Shown here: positions 36,616-45,191 of the stretch, piece after piece
How the letters are laid out: each line of letters opens with the position of its first letter
Position numbering within the stretch: the first letter of the stretch is position 1
Assembly: GCF_902506375.1 (NCBI RefSeq)
Contig: NZ_LR733284.1
Location: forward strand, 2,341,092-2,405,091
Length of the DNA: 64,000 nt
Reading direction: 5' to 3'
DNA from: Microbacterium sp. 8M
GTDB taxonomy: Bacteria > Actinomycetota > Actinomycetes > Actinomycetales > Microbacteriaceae
Translations under genes and position numbers: made by a program
The notes under the pieces: model-generated
What the model saw: the letters and a program-made list of their open reading frames with translations, nothing else
What the model was told of the DNA's origin: nothing
Databases searched by the model: none

Positions 36616-38154
36616 TCAGCTCCCGAGCCGGCGGCCGAGCGTGAGCGCCGCGATCGTCGCGGCGCCGATCACGAGCACCCCGCCGATGAGGGAGGTCACC
36701 ATGACGCCCGCGCCGAACGCATCGGCCGCCGCGTCGCGCAGCGCCGCCCCGAGCGTCTCCGGCAGCTGCTCGGCCGCGGAGAGCGCCCCGGCGAGCGTCT
36801 CCCGCGCCCGATCTGCGAGCGCTCCCGGCACTCCCTCGGGGATGACGAGGGCGTTGCGGTAGAACGCGGTGATGATGCCGCCGAGGATCGTGGTGCCGAG
36901 CACCGCGCCGAGCTCGTACGCCGTCTCGGACACCGCGCTGGCCGCCCCGGCCTTCTCCGGGGGCGCCGCCGCGAGGATGAGTTCGTTGGAGACCGTCTCC
37001 GCCGCGCCGATGCCGATGCCGAGCAGCCCGAACGCGACGATCAGCGGGGCGACGCCGTGGGCGTGCGTGGTGAACGCGGCCACCAGGTAGCCGGCGAGCG
37101 AGAACGCGAGCGCGGCCGGCACGAGCGCCTGCGGGCGCACCCGGCGCGCGATCGGCACGACGACGAGGCCTGCGACGATCATCAGCGCCATGCCCAGGAT
37201 GAGCGCGAGGCCCGCCTGCACGGGCGTGAGCCCGAGCACGAGCTGCAGATGCTGCGACACGTAGTACAGGAAGCCGACGAGGGCGATCACGCTGAGCAGG
37301 TTCACGAGGATCGCCCCGCTGAACATGCCGCGGCGGAACAGCGCCATGTCGAGCATCGGCGTCTGCGCACGCAGCTGGCGGCGCACGAACAGCACGCCCA
37401 CGCCCACGCCGAGCACGACGAGCAGGACGACGATCGGCGTGACGCCGTGGACGGCGAACTCCTTGATCGCGTAGACGACCGGCACCATCGTCGCCATGGA
37501 CATCACGATGCTGATCGGATCGATCCGGCCCGGGTTCGGATCCCGGCTCTCCGGCACGAGGATCGGCGCGAGGATCAGCAGCGGGATGAGCACCGGCACC
37601 GCGACGAGGAACACGGATCCCCAGGCGAAGTGCTCCAGCAGCACTCCTCCGACGATCGGTCCGAGGGCGGATCCGGCAGAGAACCCGGCCGCCCACACCG
37701 CGATCGCGAGGCGCCGCTGATCGCGGTTGCGGAAGATGGAGCGCAGCAGCGACAGGGTCGAGGGCATGAGCATCGCGCCGAAGAACCCGAGTGCGGCGCG
37801 CGCCGCGATGAGCAGGCCCGCCGTGGGCGCGAACGCCGCCAGCGCCGAGATCAGCGCGAACCCGGTGGCGCCGATGAGCAGGAGCCGGCGCCGGCCGAAC
37901 CGGTCGCCGAGCGTGCCCATGGTCACGAGCAGGCCGGCGAGCACGAGGGGATACGCGTCGATGATCCACAGCTGCTCGATGCCGCTGGGGCGCAAGGCGG
38001 TGGAGATCTCGGGCAGCGCGAACGACAGCACGGTGTTGTCGACGGAGACGAGCAGCACGGGCAGCATGAGCACGACCAGCGCCGCCCAGCCGCGCGCACC
38101 GACGCGGGGGCCGTCCTCGGTCCCCGGCAGGGAGATCGACGCTGTGGCGGACAT
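36616..38154 (-). CDS. MFS drug-efflux transporter (DHA2, 14-TM type)
   Basis: A 512-residue protein with about 14 hydrophobic helices. DHA2 motifs are clear: LVSVDNTVLSFALPEIS, QLWIIDAYPLVLAGLLVTMG, GDRFGRRRLLLIG and WGSVFLVAVPVLIPLLIL. It resembles QacA/SmvA-type exporters of cationic or hydrophobic drugs. It is divergent from a small TetR regulator with 58 bp between, a usual arrangement for regulated efflux. Substrate not assignable. Confidence 0.92.
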   Translation of the reverse strand: MSATASISLPGTEDGPRVGARGWAALVVLMLPVLLVSVDNTVLSFALPEISTALRPSGIEQLWIIDAYPLVLAGLLVTMGTLGDRFGRRRLLLIGATGFALISALAAFAPTAGLLIAARAALGFFGAMLMPSTLSLLRSIFRNRDQRRLAIAVWAAGFSAGSALGPIVGGVLLEHFAWGSVFLVAVPVLIPLLILAPILVPESRDPNPGRIDPISIVMSMATMVPVVYAIKEFAVHGVTPIVVLLVVLGVGVGVLFVRRQLRAQTPMLDMALFRRGMFSGAILVNLLSVIALVGFLYYVSQHLQLVLGLTPVQAGLALILGMALMIVAGLVVVPIARRVRPQALVPAALAFSLAGYLVAAFTTHAHGVAPLIVAFGLLGIGIGAAETVSNELILAAAPPEKAGAASAVSETAYELGAVLGTTILGGIITAFYRNALVIPEGVPGALADRARETLAGALSAAEQLPETLGAALRDAAADAFGAGVMVTSLIGGVLVIGAATIAALTLGRRLGS

Positions 38155-38178
38155 GATGCACCTCTCGTTTCATGGCGG

Positions 38179-38212
38179 ATAACTTAACCGTCCAGCTGGT
38201 ATAGTAACAGAC
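38179..38212. promoter_or_regulatory. Probable TetR operator/promoter between efflux pump and regulator
   Basis: An AT-rich stretch ATAACTTAAC...GGTATAGTAAC surrounds the palindrome CCAGCTGG (38192-38199). TATAGT at 38200-38205 is a good -10 for the TetR gene, placing its transcript start at or near the ATG. The outer TTAA/GTAA arms give a loose inverted repeat. Repressor binding here would shut off both genes. Confidence 0.5.
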
Positions 38213-38758
38213 ATGGCCAGACCCCCGCATGCCCGCGAGCGCGTGATCGACGCCTACGAGGCCCTGCTCATCTCCGAGGGAGAGCGCGCCGCGACCCTCG
38301 ATGCCGTCGCCCGCGCCGCCGGGGTCTCCAAGGGCGGGCTGCTCTACCACTTCTCGTCCAAGGAGGAGCTCGCGTCGGCGATGCTCGCCCGGCTCGCCCG
38401 GCTCGTCGACGAGGACGTCGCCGCGATGCACGTCGCGAAGACCGGCCCCGTCGAGTACTACCTGCGCACCTCGGTGATGATGGACGATGCTCTCGACCGC
38501 GCGATCATCGCGGTCTCCCGCCTCGCCCAGGGCGGCAGCCAGCCGGCCGCGGAGGCCCTGCACGGCATGCGGGAGCGCTCGGCGGCGGAGATCCGCCCGC
38601 ACGTGCGGGATCAGGCAGCACTCGACCTCGTGCTGCTGCTCAGCGACGGCCTGTTCTTCAACAACGCCGTGGACTCCGACGGATCGGACGGCGTCGTCCC
38701 CTCGGGCACCGCGCTGGACGAGCTGGTCGCGCTCGTGCTGCAGGCGACCCGGCCCTGA
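38213..38758 (+). CDS. TetR-family repressor of the efflux gene
   Basis: A 181-residue regulator with a standard N-terminal helix-turn-helix (ATLDAVARAAGVSKGGLLYHFSSKEELASAML). The C-terminal domain is short. The divergent MFS pump is the probable target. No Shine-Dalgarno is seen; a leaderless start at the ATG fits the -10 position. It is convergent with the sigma factor gene, with 8 bp between the stops. Confidence 0.9.
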   Translation: MARPPHARERVIDAYEALLISEGERAATLDAVARAAGVSKGGLLYHFSSKEELASAMLARLARLVDEDVAAMHVAKTGPVEYYLRTSVMMDDALDRAIIAVSRLAQGGSQPAAEALHGMRERSAAEIRPHVRDQAALDLVLLLSDGLFFNNAVDSDGSDGVVPSGTALDELVALVLQATRP

Positions 38759-38766
38759 CCCGGCGC

Positions 38767-40050
38767 TCAGCGCTCGGGCGCGCCGGCCGCCGGGCCACCG
38801 CCCGACACTCCACCCGCAGCGCTCAGCCGGCGCTCGAGGTGGCGCCGGATCGCGCCGTCCGCGGTGCGGTCGATCGCCGCGCGGAGATCGACCTGCGCCC
38901 CGTGCGCGTCGCCGGCACGGATGCCCAGCTCGGCGCGCACGGCGAACGCCTGAGCGGCGAGCGGACCGGCGAAGAGCTCCTCGTCGGCGTCGAGCTCCAG
39001 GCGCACGCCCTCCGCGTCGTGCCCGTCGGCAAAGCCACGAGCCACCAACCGGGCGAGCCGGGCGGATGGCGACGGCCACTGCGCGACGAGCCCGTCGTAG
39101 AGCAGCGCGATCGCCGCCCAGTCGGTCGCCTCCCAGCCGGGGGCGATGGCGTGCAGGCCGGCGATCCCCGCCTGCAGCGCGAAGCGCCCCGGTGTCCCGT
39201 CACCGCCCCCGCCGCTCAGCGCGCGGGTCGCGAGCGCCTCCCCCTCTGCGATCAGCCTGCGGTCCCACAGGCTCCGGTCCGCCTCGGCGAGCGCCACGAG
39301 TTCGCCGGCCGGATCCACGCGTGACGGATGACGCGCCTCGGTGAGCAGCAGAAGCGCGAGCAGGCCGCACGCCTCGGTGTCGTCGTCGCCGGCGACGCGC
39401 AGGGCGTCGCGCGCGAGAGCGACGGCGTCCGCGCACAGCCGGCGGCTGTCGGCGCCGGTGGGTGCCGCGTAGCCGGTCGTGTACAGCAGGGCGATGACGG
39501 AGAGTGCATCGCCGAGCCGCGCGGCGACCTGCTGGTCATCGGTCATCTGGAACCGGATGGCGGAGTCGTGCAGCCGCTTCTTCGCCCGGGTGAGGCGCGC
39601 TGCCATCGTGCTCTCCGTCACGAGCAGCATCGCGGCGACGTCCGCCGTGGGCACGCCGCAGACGAAGCGCAGGGCGAGGGCGAGCCGGGTCTCCTGGGCG
39701 AGCTCGGGGTGGCACACGGTGAGGATCAGCTCGAGCCGCTCGTCACCGGTGAACGCGAAGTCCGGGAACGGGTCGGCGGGAGCGATGATCGCCTCCGACG
39801 CGAGCACCGGCAGCGCCTTCGCCGCGGTCCGCGCACGGCGGATGCCGTCCACGGCGATCCGCCGTGCCGCCGTGGTGATCCACGCAGCGGGGTTCGCCGG
39901 TGCGCGTCCTTCCCGTTCCTGGGCGATCGCACGCAGGAACGCCTCCTGCACGGCGTCCTCCGCGAGCTGCAGATCACCGGTGTACGCCGTCACCGCGCCG
40001 AGGATGCGCCCCGCGTCGGCGCGGAACGCATCCTCGATCCGGGAGGCCAT
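38767..40050 (-). CDS. ECF sigma factor with long C-terminal extension (ECF42 type)
   Basis: A 427-residue protein. Sigma region 2 (YTGDLQLAEDAVQEAFLRAI) and region 4 (LALALRFVCGVPTADVAAML, ESTMAARLTRAKKRLH) are followed by a helical, TPR-like extension of about 240 residues (LLLLTEARHPSR, LLYDGLVAQWPSP). This layout and the neighbouring DGPF/YCII gene define the ECF42 group, which lacks a classical anti-sigma factor and is controlled through its own extension. ATG at 40050 follows the DGPF gene stop by 11 bp, so they are one operon. Confidence 0.9.
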   Translation of the reverse strand: MASRIEDAFRADAGRILGAVTAYTGDLQLAEDAVQEAFLRAIAQEREGRAPANPAAWITTAARRIAVDGIRRARTAAKALPVLASEAIIAPADPFPDFAFTGDERLELILTVCHPELAQETRLALALRFVCGVPTADVAAMLLVTESTMAARLTRAKKRLHDSAIRFQMTDDQQVAARLGDALSVIALLYTTGYAAPTGADSRRLCADAVALARDALRVAGDDDTEACGLLALLLLTEARHPSRVDPAGELVALAEADRSLWDRRLIAEGEALATRALSGGGGDGTPGRFALQAGIAGLHAIAPGWEATDWAAIALLYDGLVAQWPSPSARLARLVARGFADGHDAEGVRLELDADEELFAGPLAAQAFAVRAELGIRAGDAHGAQVDLRAAIDRTADGAIRRHLERRLSAAGGVSGGGPAAGAPER

Positions 40051-40061
40051 GGATCGGCCGC

Positions 40062-40436
40062 TCAGCCCATCGCCGGGGCGCCGCTGGACATGTCCAGGAC
40101 GGGGTGCACGTCGAGCCAGCCCCCGGTGGGGACCAGCGCAGCGAGCTCGCGCGCCTGCTCCGGGGAGTCCGCGGTGAACACGTAGAAGCCGGTGACGACC
40201 TCGCGGGTCTCGCCGAACGGACCGTCCGTGAAGACCGGGCCGTCGGCAGTGGGACGGATCCGGAACGCTTCGGCCTGCGGGCGCAGCGGGACGCCGGCGG
40301 TGATCCGGTGGCCCGCGGCCTGGACGGCCGCCTGGAAGGCCTTGTGACCCTCGAGATCGGCCTCGATCTGCGCCGCCGGGAGCCTGGTGGGGTCCCACTC
40401 GGGCTCGTGGATGATGATCATGTACTCGTCGGACAT
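40062..40436 (-). CDS. DGPF/YCII-domain protein, partner of the ECF42 sigma factor
   Basis: A 124-residue protein with the YCII-like fold and a conserved DGPF motif (FTDGPFGETREVVTGFYVF). The N terminus is MSDEYMIIIHEPEWDP. ECF42 sigma factors are typically found with such proteins and are known to activate their genes. ATG 40436 is preceded by GAAGGAG. Its biochemical role is unknown. It probably starts the operon that continues into the sigma factor gene. Confidence 0.88.
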   Translation of the reverse strand: MSDEYMIIIHEPEWDPTRLPAAQIEADLEGHKAFQAAVQAAGHRITAGVPLRPQAEAFRIRPTADGPVFTDGPFGETREVVTGFYVFTADSPEQARELAALVPTGGWLDVHPVLDMSSGAPAMG

Positions 40437-40580
40437 GGTGTCTCCTTCATCGTGCGGGCGGGAAGCCCGTGAGGTGTCGAACACCGATACGACGTGGAGA
40501 GCCCGCCGAAATCGACAACCCGGCCAGATTCTCTCAGAGAAAGTCGCCCGGGTGCGGGGCGCGCACCGCGCGCAGACGAC

Positions 40581-40614
40581 GAACCGCCGCCCGGATGGTC
40601 CCGGGCGGCGGTTC
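40581..40614 (-). terminator. Terminator of serA
   Basis: A 14-bp perfect stem (GAACCGCCGCCCGG with CCGGGCGGCGGTTC), 29 bp after the serA stop, with a 6-nt loop. No T run. The rest of 40437-40643 holds the promoter side of the DGPF gene. Confidence 0.75.
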
Positions 40615-40643
40615 TTCGAGGCTTCAGGGGCCGCTGGGCCGGA

Positions 40644-42275
40644 TCAGGCCTCGACGAGCTCGATCTGGCGGAACAGGTCGGCGTCGATGGCGTCGCGGAC
40701 CTCCTCGAGGAGCGTCTCCGGGATCGGCGAGTCGAGGGTCAGCACGCTGAGCGCCTGGCCGCCGGCGGTCTCACGGGCGATCTGCATGCCGGCGATGTTG
40801 ATGCCGGCGTCGCCGAAGCGCTGGCCGTAGACCGCGACGATGCCGGGGCGGTCGGTGTAGAGCATGACCACGTGGTGCTTCTCGATCGGCAGCTCGACGG
40901 CGTGGCCGTTGATCGCGACGAGCTTCTCGATCTGCTTCGGGCCGGTCAGCGTGCCCGACACCGACACCTGGCTGCCGTCGGCGAGAGCGCCGCGCAGGGT
41001 GATGACGTTGCGGTACTCCTCGCTGATGTCGTCCTGCACGAGACGCACCGCGACGCCGCGCTGCTCGGCGAGCAGCGGGGCGTTCACGTACGACACGGTC
41101 TCGCTGACGATGGGGGTGAAGACGCCCTTGAGCGCGGCGAGGCGCAGCACGCCGACGTCGTAGCCGTTGAGCTCGCCGTGCACCTCGACGTCGAGGCTGG
41201 TCAGCGGCGACTGCGCGAGGGCGGAGAGGATCTGGCCGAGCTTCTCCGTGAGCGGGATCCCGGGGCGCACGTACGGGTCGATGACGCCGCCCGCCACGTT
41301 CACCGCATCCGGGACCAGGTCGCCGCCGAGCGCAAGGCGCACGGAGCGCGCGACCGAGACACCGGCCTTCTCCTGCGCCTCATCGGTCGACGCGCCCAGG
41401 TGCGGGGTGACGACGACGTTCGGCAGCGCCGTCAGGGCGCGTGCGGTGCTGCCCTCGGCGGGGGGCTCGGTGGTGAAGACGTCGAGGCCGGCACCGGCGA
41501 TCTCGCCGTTCTGCAGCGCGACGAGCAGCGCCTCCTCGTCGATGAGGCCGCCGCGGGCGACGTTGACGACGTACGCGGTGGGCTTCATTGCGCGGAACTG
41601 CTCGGCGCCGATCATGCCGGTGGTCTCCGGCGTCTTCGGCATGTGGATCGTGAGGAAGTCGCTCTCCGCGACGAGCTCCTCGAGGCTCAGCAGCTGCACG
41701 CCGAGCTGCTGGGCGCGGGCGCTCGTGACGTACGGGTCGTAGGCGACGACGCGCATGTCGAACGCGGCGAGGCGCGCCGCGACGAGGGCGCCGATGCGGC
41801 CGAGGCCGACGATCCCGACGGTCTTCTCGAAGAGCTCGGTGCCCGTGAAGGAGCTGCGCTTCCACTCCCCCGCCGACAGCGACGCGTGCGCGGCTGGCAC
41901 GCGACGGGCGAGGCTCAGGATGTGCCCGACCGTGAGCTCGGCGGCCGAGACGATGTTCGAGGTGGGGGCGTTCACCACCATGACGCCCGCGGCGGTCGCC
42001 GCCTTGATGTCGACGTTGTCGAGCCCCACGCCGGCGCGCGCGACGACCTTCAGCACGGGTGCGTGCGAGAGCGCCTCGGCGTCGATCCTCGTGGCGGAGC
42101 GGATGAGGACCGCGTCGGCGTCGGCGAGGGCGGCGAACAGCGCCTCCCGGTCGGTGCCGTCCACGGAGCGGATGTCGAAGTCGGGGCCGAGCGCATCCAC
42201 CGTGGCGGGCGAGAGCGTCTCTGCGAGGAGGACGACGGGCTTGCGGGCGGACGAGTTCACGGCGTTCTCGGGCAC
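40644..42275 (-). CDS. serA: D-3-phosphoglycerate dehydrogenase (long form with ACT domain)
   Basis: A 543-residue enzyme that opens serine synthesis by oxidising 3-phosphoglycerate with NAD. The substrate domain begins PVVLLAETLSPATVDAL. The nucleotide site is TVGIVGLGRIGALVAARL, with catalytic VARGGLIDEEAL and TPHLGASTDEAQ. After the core come the allosteric-substrate-binding domain and a C-terminal ACT domain (VVMLYTDRPGIVAVYGQRFG), as in actinobacterial SerA, which serine usually inhibits. The start is GTG with AAGGA upstream. It stands apart from other serine genes. Confidence 0.95.
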   Translation of the reverse strand: MPENAVNSSARKPVVLLAETLSPATVDALGPDFDIRSVDGTDREALFAALADADAVLIRSATRIDAEALSHAPVLKVVARAGVGLDNVDIKAATAAGVMVVNAPTSNIVSAAELTVGHILSLARRVPAAHASLSAGEWKRSSFTGTELFEKTVGIVGLGRIGALVAARLAAFDMRVVAYDPYVTSARAQQLGVQLLSLEELVAESDFLTIHMPKTPETTGMIGAEQFRAMKPTAYVVNVARGGLIDEEALLVALQNGEIAGAGLDVFTTEPPAEGSTARALTALPNVVVTPHLGASTDEAQEKAGVSVARSVRLALGGDLVPDAVNVAGGVIDPYVRPGIPLTEKLGQILSALAQSPLTSLDVEVHGELNGYDVGVLRLAALKGVFTPIVSETVSYVNAPLLAEQRGVAVRLVQDDISEEYRNVITLRGALADGSQVSVSGTLTGPKQIEKLVAINGHAVELPIEKHHVVMLYTDRPGIVAVYGQRFGDAGINIAGMQIARETAGGQALSVLTLDSPIPETLLEEVRDAIDADLFRQIELVEA

Positions 42276-42403
42276 AGAGAGATCCTTCGGGGCTGGGAAG
42301 GGGGATCCGGACGCGCCGCACCGTCGGGGCGCGATAGTGCGAACAGCCTACCCGAGAGCGCAGAGCCTCCCCGACCGTGTGACACCTCGCGTCATACCGC
42401 CGC

Positions 42404-42733
42404 TCAGTGGCCGCCGGACAGGGTGTACCCCACGACGTCCAGCCAGAACACCGCCACCACGCCGAGGCCGGCGAGCAGCACGAGAGCCAGGACGCCCAGG
42501 CCGCGGCGCCGCGTGAGCGCGACGGCCAGGGCGTACACGATCACCGGCATGACGATCGCGAGGATCAGCGCCACCCACGTCGTCGCGTCGACGGCGAGGC
42601 CCACGAGCGGGATCATGTACGCGATCGCGTTCCACACGGCGTAGGCGTACAGCAGCCCGAACACGCCGAGCAGCGTGTACAGGATCCACCGCGGCCGGCG
42701 CGGATCCGTCGTCGTCACTGCCTCAGCGCTCAT
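42404..42733 (-). CDS. Small membrane protein, second gene of a coupled pair
   Basis: A 109-residue protein with three hydrophobic helices (WILYTLLGVFGLLYAYAVWN, TWVALILAIVMPVIVYALAV, LGVLALVLLAGLGVVAVFW). Family not recognised. ATG at 42733 overlaps the stop of the upstream gene (ATGA), so translation is coupled. The pair is likely to act together in the membrane. No charged motif suggests transport. Confidence 0.75.
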   Translation of the reverse strand: MSAEAVTTTDPRRPRWILYTLLGVFGLLYAYAVWNAIAYMIPLVGLAVDATTWVALILAIVMPVIVYALAVALTRRRGLGVLALVLLAGLGVVAVFWLDVVGYTLSGGH

Positions 42734-43245
42734 GCTCCCACCGTCCCGAACATCACGAAGGGCCACGGCACGAGCAGCGCCGCGCCGGCGATCAGGGCCA
42801 CGATCCGGATCCACGAGGCGCGACCCCGGGTCAGCGCCCAGGTCGCCGCGAACCAGAGCACGGGGGCGAGGGCCGCGAGCCACATCCAGGGGAAGTACGT
42901 CCAGTCGCCCAGCAGGAGCGAGGCCCGGGGCCGCAGGCGGAATCCGCCGACGATCCACCCCGCGGCGAAGAGCAGGTAGACGCCGCCGATGATCCCGTAG
43001 AACACGAGCGCGGCATTGCCTGCCCCGACGGGCTCCTCCTGCTCAGCAGAGTCCCCTGCCGAGGGGGCGCTGGCTGCCGCGCCCGTGGGCGCCTCCCGCG
43101 GCGTCGCTGCCGGCGGCACGTCGTGGTGCACGGCCTCACCGGAGGCCGGCGGCGCGGCGGCGGGCGGCGTGTTCGCCGCGGGAGCGTTCGGCGCTTCGGG
43201 CTCGTCGCCCTCCCAGCGCAGCGCGTCGTCCGGATCGGTCGTCAT
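42730..43245 (-). CDS. Membrane protein with a long Pro/Ala-rich cytoplasmic head
   Basis: A 171-residue protein. The first 75 residues are low-complexity, rich in Pro, Ala and Glu; three hydrophobic helices follow (ALVFYGIIGGVYLLFAAGW, FPWMWLAALAPVLWFAATWA, RIVALIAGAALLVPWPFVMF). Not recognised. It is divergent from the next membrane protein gene (43334) and coupled to the small membrane protein after it. The frame above 43245 is antisense to the neighbour and not protein-like. Confidence 0.75.
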   Translation of the reverse strand: MTTDPDDALRWEGDEPEAPNAPAANTPPAAAPPASGEAVHHDVPPAATPREAPTGAAASAPSAGDSAEQEEPVGAGNAALVFYGIIGGVYLLFAAGWIVGGFRLRPRASLLLGDWTYFPWMWLAALAPVLWFAATWALTRGRASWIRIVALIAGAALLVPWPFVMFGTVGA

Positions 43246-43333
43246 GAGTCCAGAGTAGCGACCGATATCCCACCTGCACGGCCTCCCCGCCGCTAGGCTC
43301 AGGGCCAGCACCAGGGGAAGGGAAAGGACCACC

Positions 43334-44335
43334 GTGCCTGAGAACAGCAGCAAGAAGCCCGCCCGCACCGCGGCAGCCAGGAGCGCCTCCGCCGCGGCGA
43401 AGTCCGCGGCTCCCGCCGACGGCCCGGCGGATCCGCCTGCGGGCTGGACGCCCACTCCCGAGGCGAAGGCGACCGCGACCCGGTTCCGCTGGATCGCCGC
43501 CGTGCTCTGGGTCGTCGCCATCGCCGCAGAGGCCGTCGGCATCTTCTGGCTGCTGCGGCAGCGTCAGGTCACCGGCGGAGACGGCGGTTACGTCCGCAAC
43601 CCCGACACCGGTCTGCTCGAGCAGCAGGGCGCGACGGTCACGTTCCCGCAGTGGGCGTTCATCACGCTGATCGTGCTGTTCGTCGTGATCGCGGCGCTGT
43701 CGATCACCGGATCCTTCCTATGGAAGAAGGCCAACCACCTGGATCCGGCGCGTCGCTCGGACACCGTGCGGTTCTTCGTGCAGAACCAGCTCGGCGCGAT
43801 CATCGCGATCATCGCGTTCGTGCCGCTCATCATCATGGTGTTCCTCAACAAGAACATGGACAAGGGCCAGAAGACGATCGCCGGCATCGTGGGCATCGCC
43901 CTGGCCGCGCTCGCGGTCGTGCTGGGCATCGACTTCAAGCCGGCGTCCGTCGAGCAGTACACGGCGGACCAGTCGACCGTGATCCAGCTGCTCGGCAAGG
44001 ACCAGGTGACCTGGGTCGCCGGTGGCGCCGTCTACCACGTGTGCGACAAGGTCTCCGACATCCAGACCGGCAGCCAGATCCAGACCGGCACCACCGCCGA
44101 GGCCGTCGCGGCCGGGAAGGAGCGCCTGACGCTGAAGTTCGCCTCGGAGCTCGAGAAGTGCGGTCTGCCCGTGCCGGAGAACGCCGCGGCGATCGCCGAC
44201 GCGCTGCGCCAGATCCAGGGGGGCCAGACCGTCAGCCTCCCCGCCCCGGTATGGGCGGACGGCACCCAGGCGCCGATCACGGTGCCGGACGCCCCGGCGT
44301 CCGGGTCAGAGCCCGCTCCGACCAGCACGCCGTGA
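43334..44335 (+). CDS. Membrane protein of unknown function with a C-terminal extramembrane domain
   Basis: A 333-residue protein. An Ala/Lys/Pro-rich start resembles a disordered cytoplasmic tail. Four hydrophobic helices follow (WIAAVLWVVAIAAEAVGIFW, FITLIVLFVVIAALSITGSF, GAIIAIIAFVPLIIMVFL, TIAGIVGIALAALAVVLGI). The extramembrane domain has a pair of Cys residues (YHVCDKVSDI and LEKCGLPVP), perhaps a disulfide. Start is GTG with AAGGA upstream. I recall such proteins as conserved in Microbacteriaceae but know no function. Confidence 0.8.
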   Translation: MPENSSKKPARTAAARSASAAAKSAAPADGPADPPAGWTPTPEAKATATRFRWIAAVLWVVAIAAEAVGIFWLLRQRQVTGGDGGYVRNPDTGLLEQQGATVTFPQWAFITLIVLFVVIAALSITGSFLWKKANHLDPARRSDTVRFFVQNQLGAIIAIIAFVPLIIMVFLNKNMDKGQKTIAGIVGIALAALAVVLGIDFKPASVEQYTADQSTVIQLLGKDQVTWVAGGAVYHVCDKVSDIQTGSQIQTGTTAEAVAAGKERLTLKFASELEKCGLPVPENAAAIADALRQIQGGQTVSLPAPVWADGTQAPITVPDAPASGSEPAPTSTP

Positions 44336-44354
44336 CCGGCGCGGCCTGAGCCAC

Positions 44355-44392
44355 GAAGAGCGCGGTGCTCCCGAGGGGGCACCGCGCTCTTC
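44355..44392 (+). terminator. Hairpin terminator after the membrane protein gene
   Basis: A stem of about 17 bp (GAAGAGCGCGGTGC... with ...GCACCGCGCTCTTC) and a 3-5 nt loop, 19 bp after the stop. It also sits beyond the cutC 3' end on the other strand. Confidence 0.8.
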
Positions 44393-44410
44393 TCATGTGC
44401 GGCGTCCGTC

Positions 44411-44440
44411 CCGTCGCTGCGCTCCTCGCTCAGGGACCGG
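44411..44440. repeat. Dispersed repeat element covering the cutC stop
   Basis: CCGTCGCTGCGCTCCTCGCT followed by CAGGGACCGG. The right half matches the repeat at 34178-34190. The TGA of cutC on the minus strand is inside it, so the element may have replaced the original C terminus. Confidence 0.45.
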
Positions 44441-45191
44441 TGCGCCGTGGTTGCTGCACGAGCGCAGCGCGACGAAGGGCCGCCGCGGCCCGGCGCACGA
44501 TGGCCTCGTCGGTGACCTCGAAGCCCGGATCCCCGCCGCCCGGTCCGCTCGGAGCGGTGTCGCCGGAGGGCTGCCGCGCGGAGAGGTGGATCGCATCCAC
44601 GCCGCACGCCAGGAGGGCGGGGACGTCCTCGACGCGCACGCCTCCGCCCGCCATGATCTCGAGCCGCCCTTGCGCCGCCGACACCAGGGCGCTCAGCGTC
44701 TCGCGACCGTCGATGCTGCGGGCAGCCGCGCCGCTGCTGAGCACGCGTCGCACCCCGCAGGCCACCAGGTCCTCGACGATCGCCGCGGGCTCGGGGAGCA
44801 CGTCGATCGCGCGGTGGAACACGAGGTCCGCGTCGCCGGCGGCACGCCGCCACTGGTCGAGGGCGCGCCGGTCGAGCTCACCGGCCGCGGTCAGCGCGCC
44901 GACCACCACCGCGCCGACGCCGCGCCGCACGCCGTCCGCGATGTCGGCGGCGACGAGCCCGACCTCCTCCGGGGCGTACACGAATCCCCCGCCGCGCGGC
45001 CGCACGAGCACGGCGACGCGCTCCGGAGCGCCGGCCGCGGCGAGCACCGCGTCGATGGTGGCCGCGGAGGGCGTGAGGCCGCCGGTCGCGGCGAGCGCCT
45101 GGCAGAGCTCGACCCGGTCCGCGCCCGCGGCGAAGGCGGTGCGCGCGCCGGTGGGGCCGTCGACGGCGATCTCGAGCGCGGGAGCCGTCAC
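44430..45191 (-). CDS. cutC: CutC-family TIM-barrel protein in a glycoside operon
   Basis: A 253-residue protein with the CutC pattern: LEIAVDGPTGARTAFAAGAD, RVELCQALAATGGLTPS, VLVRPRGGGFVYAPEE, DLVFHRAIDVLPEPA, RRVLSSGAA, LEIMAGGGVRVEDVP. CutC was named for copper homeostasis, but its role is doubtful and many homologues sit with glycosidases. Here it is last in a fucoside operon and is translationally coupled (GTGA) to the fucosidase gene, which suggests a sugar-related role. The last residues include part of a dispersed repeat. Confidence 0.9.
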   Translation of the reverse strand: MTAPALEIAVDGPTGARTAFAAGADRVELCQALAATGGLTPSAATIDAVLAAAGAPERVAVLVRPRGGGFVYAPEEVGLVAADIADGVRRGVGAVVVGALTAAGELDRRALDQWRRAAGDADLVFHRAIDVLPEPAAIVEDLVACGVRRVLSSGAAARSIDGRETLSALVSAAQGRLEIMAGGGVRVEDVPALLACGVDAIHLSARQPSGDTAPSGPGGGDPGFEVTDEAIVRRAAAALRRAALVQQPRRTGP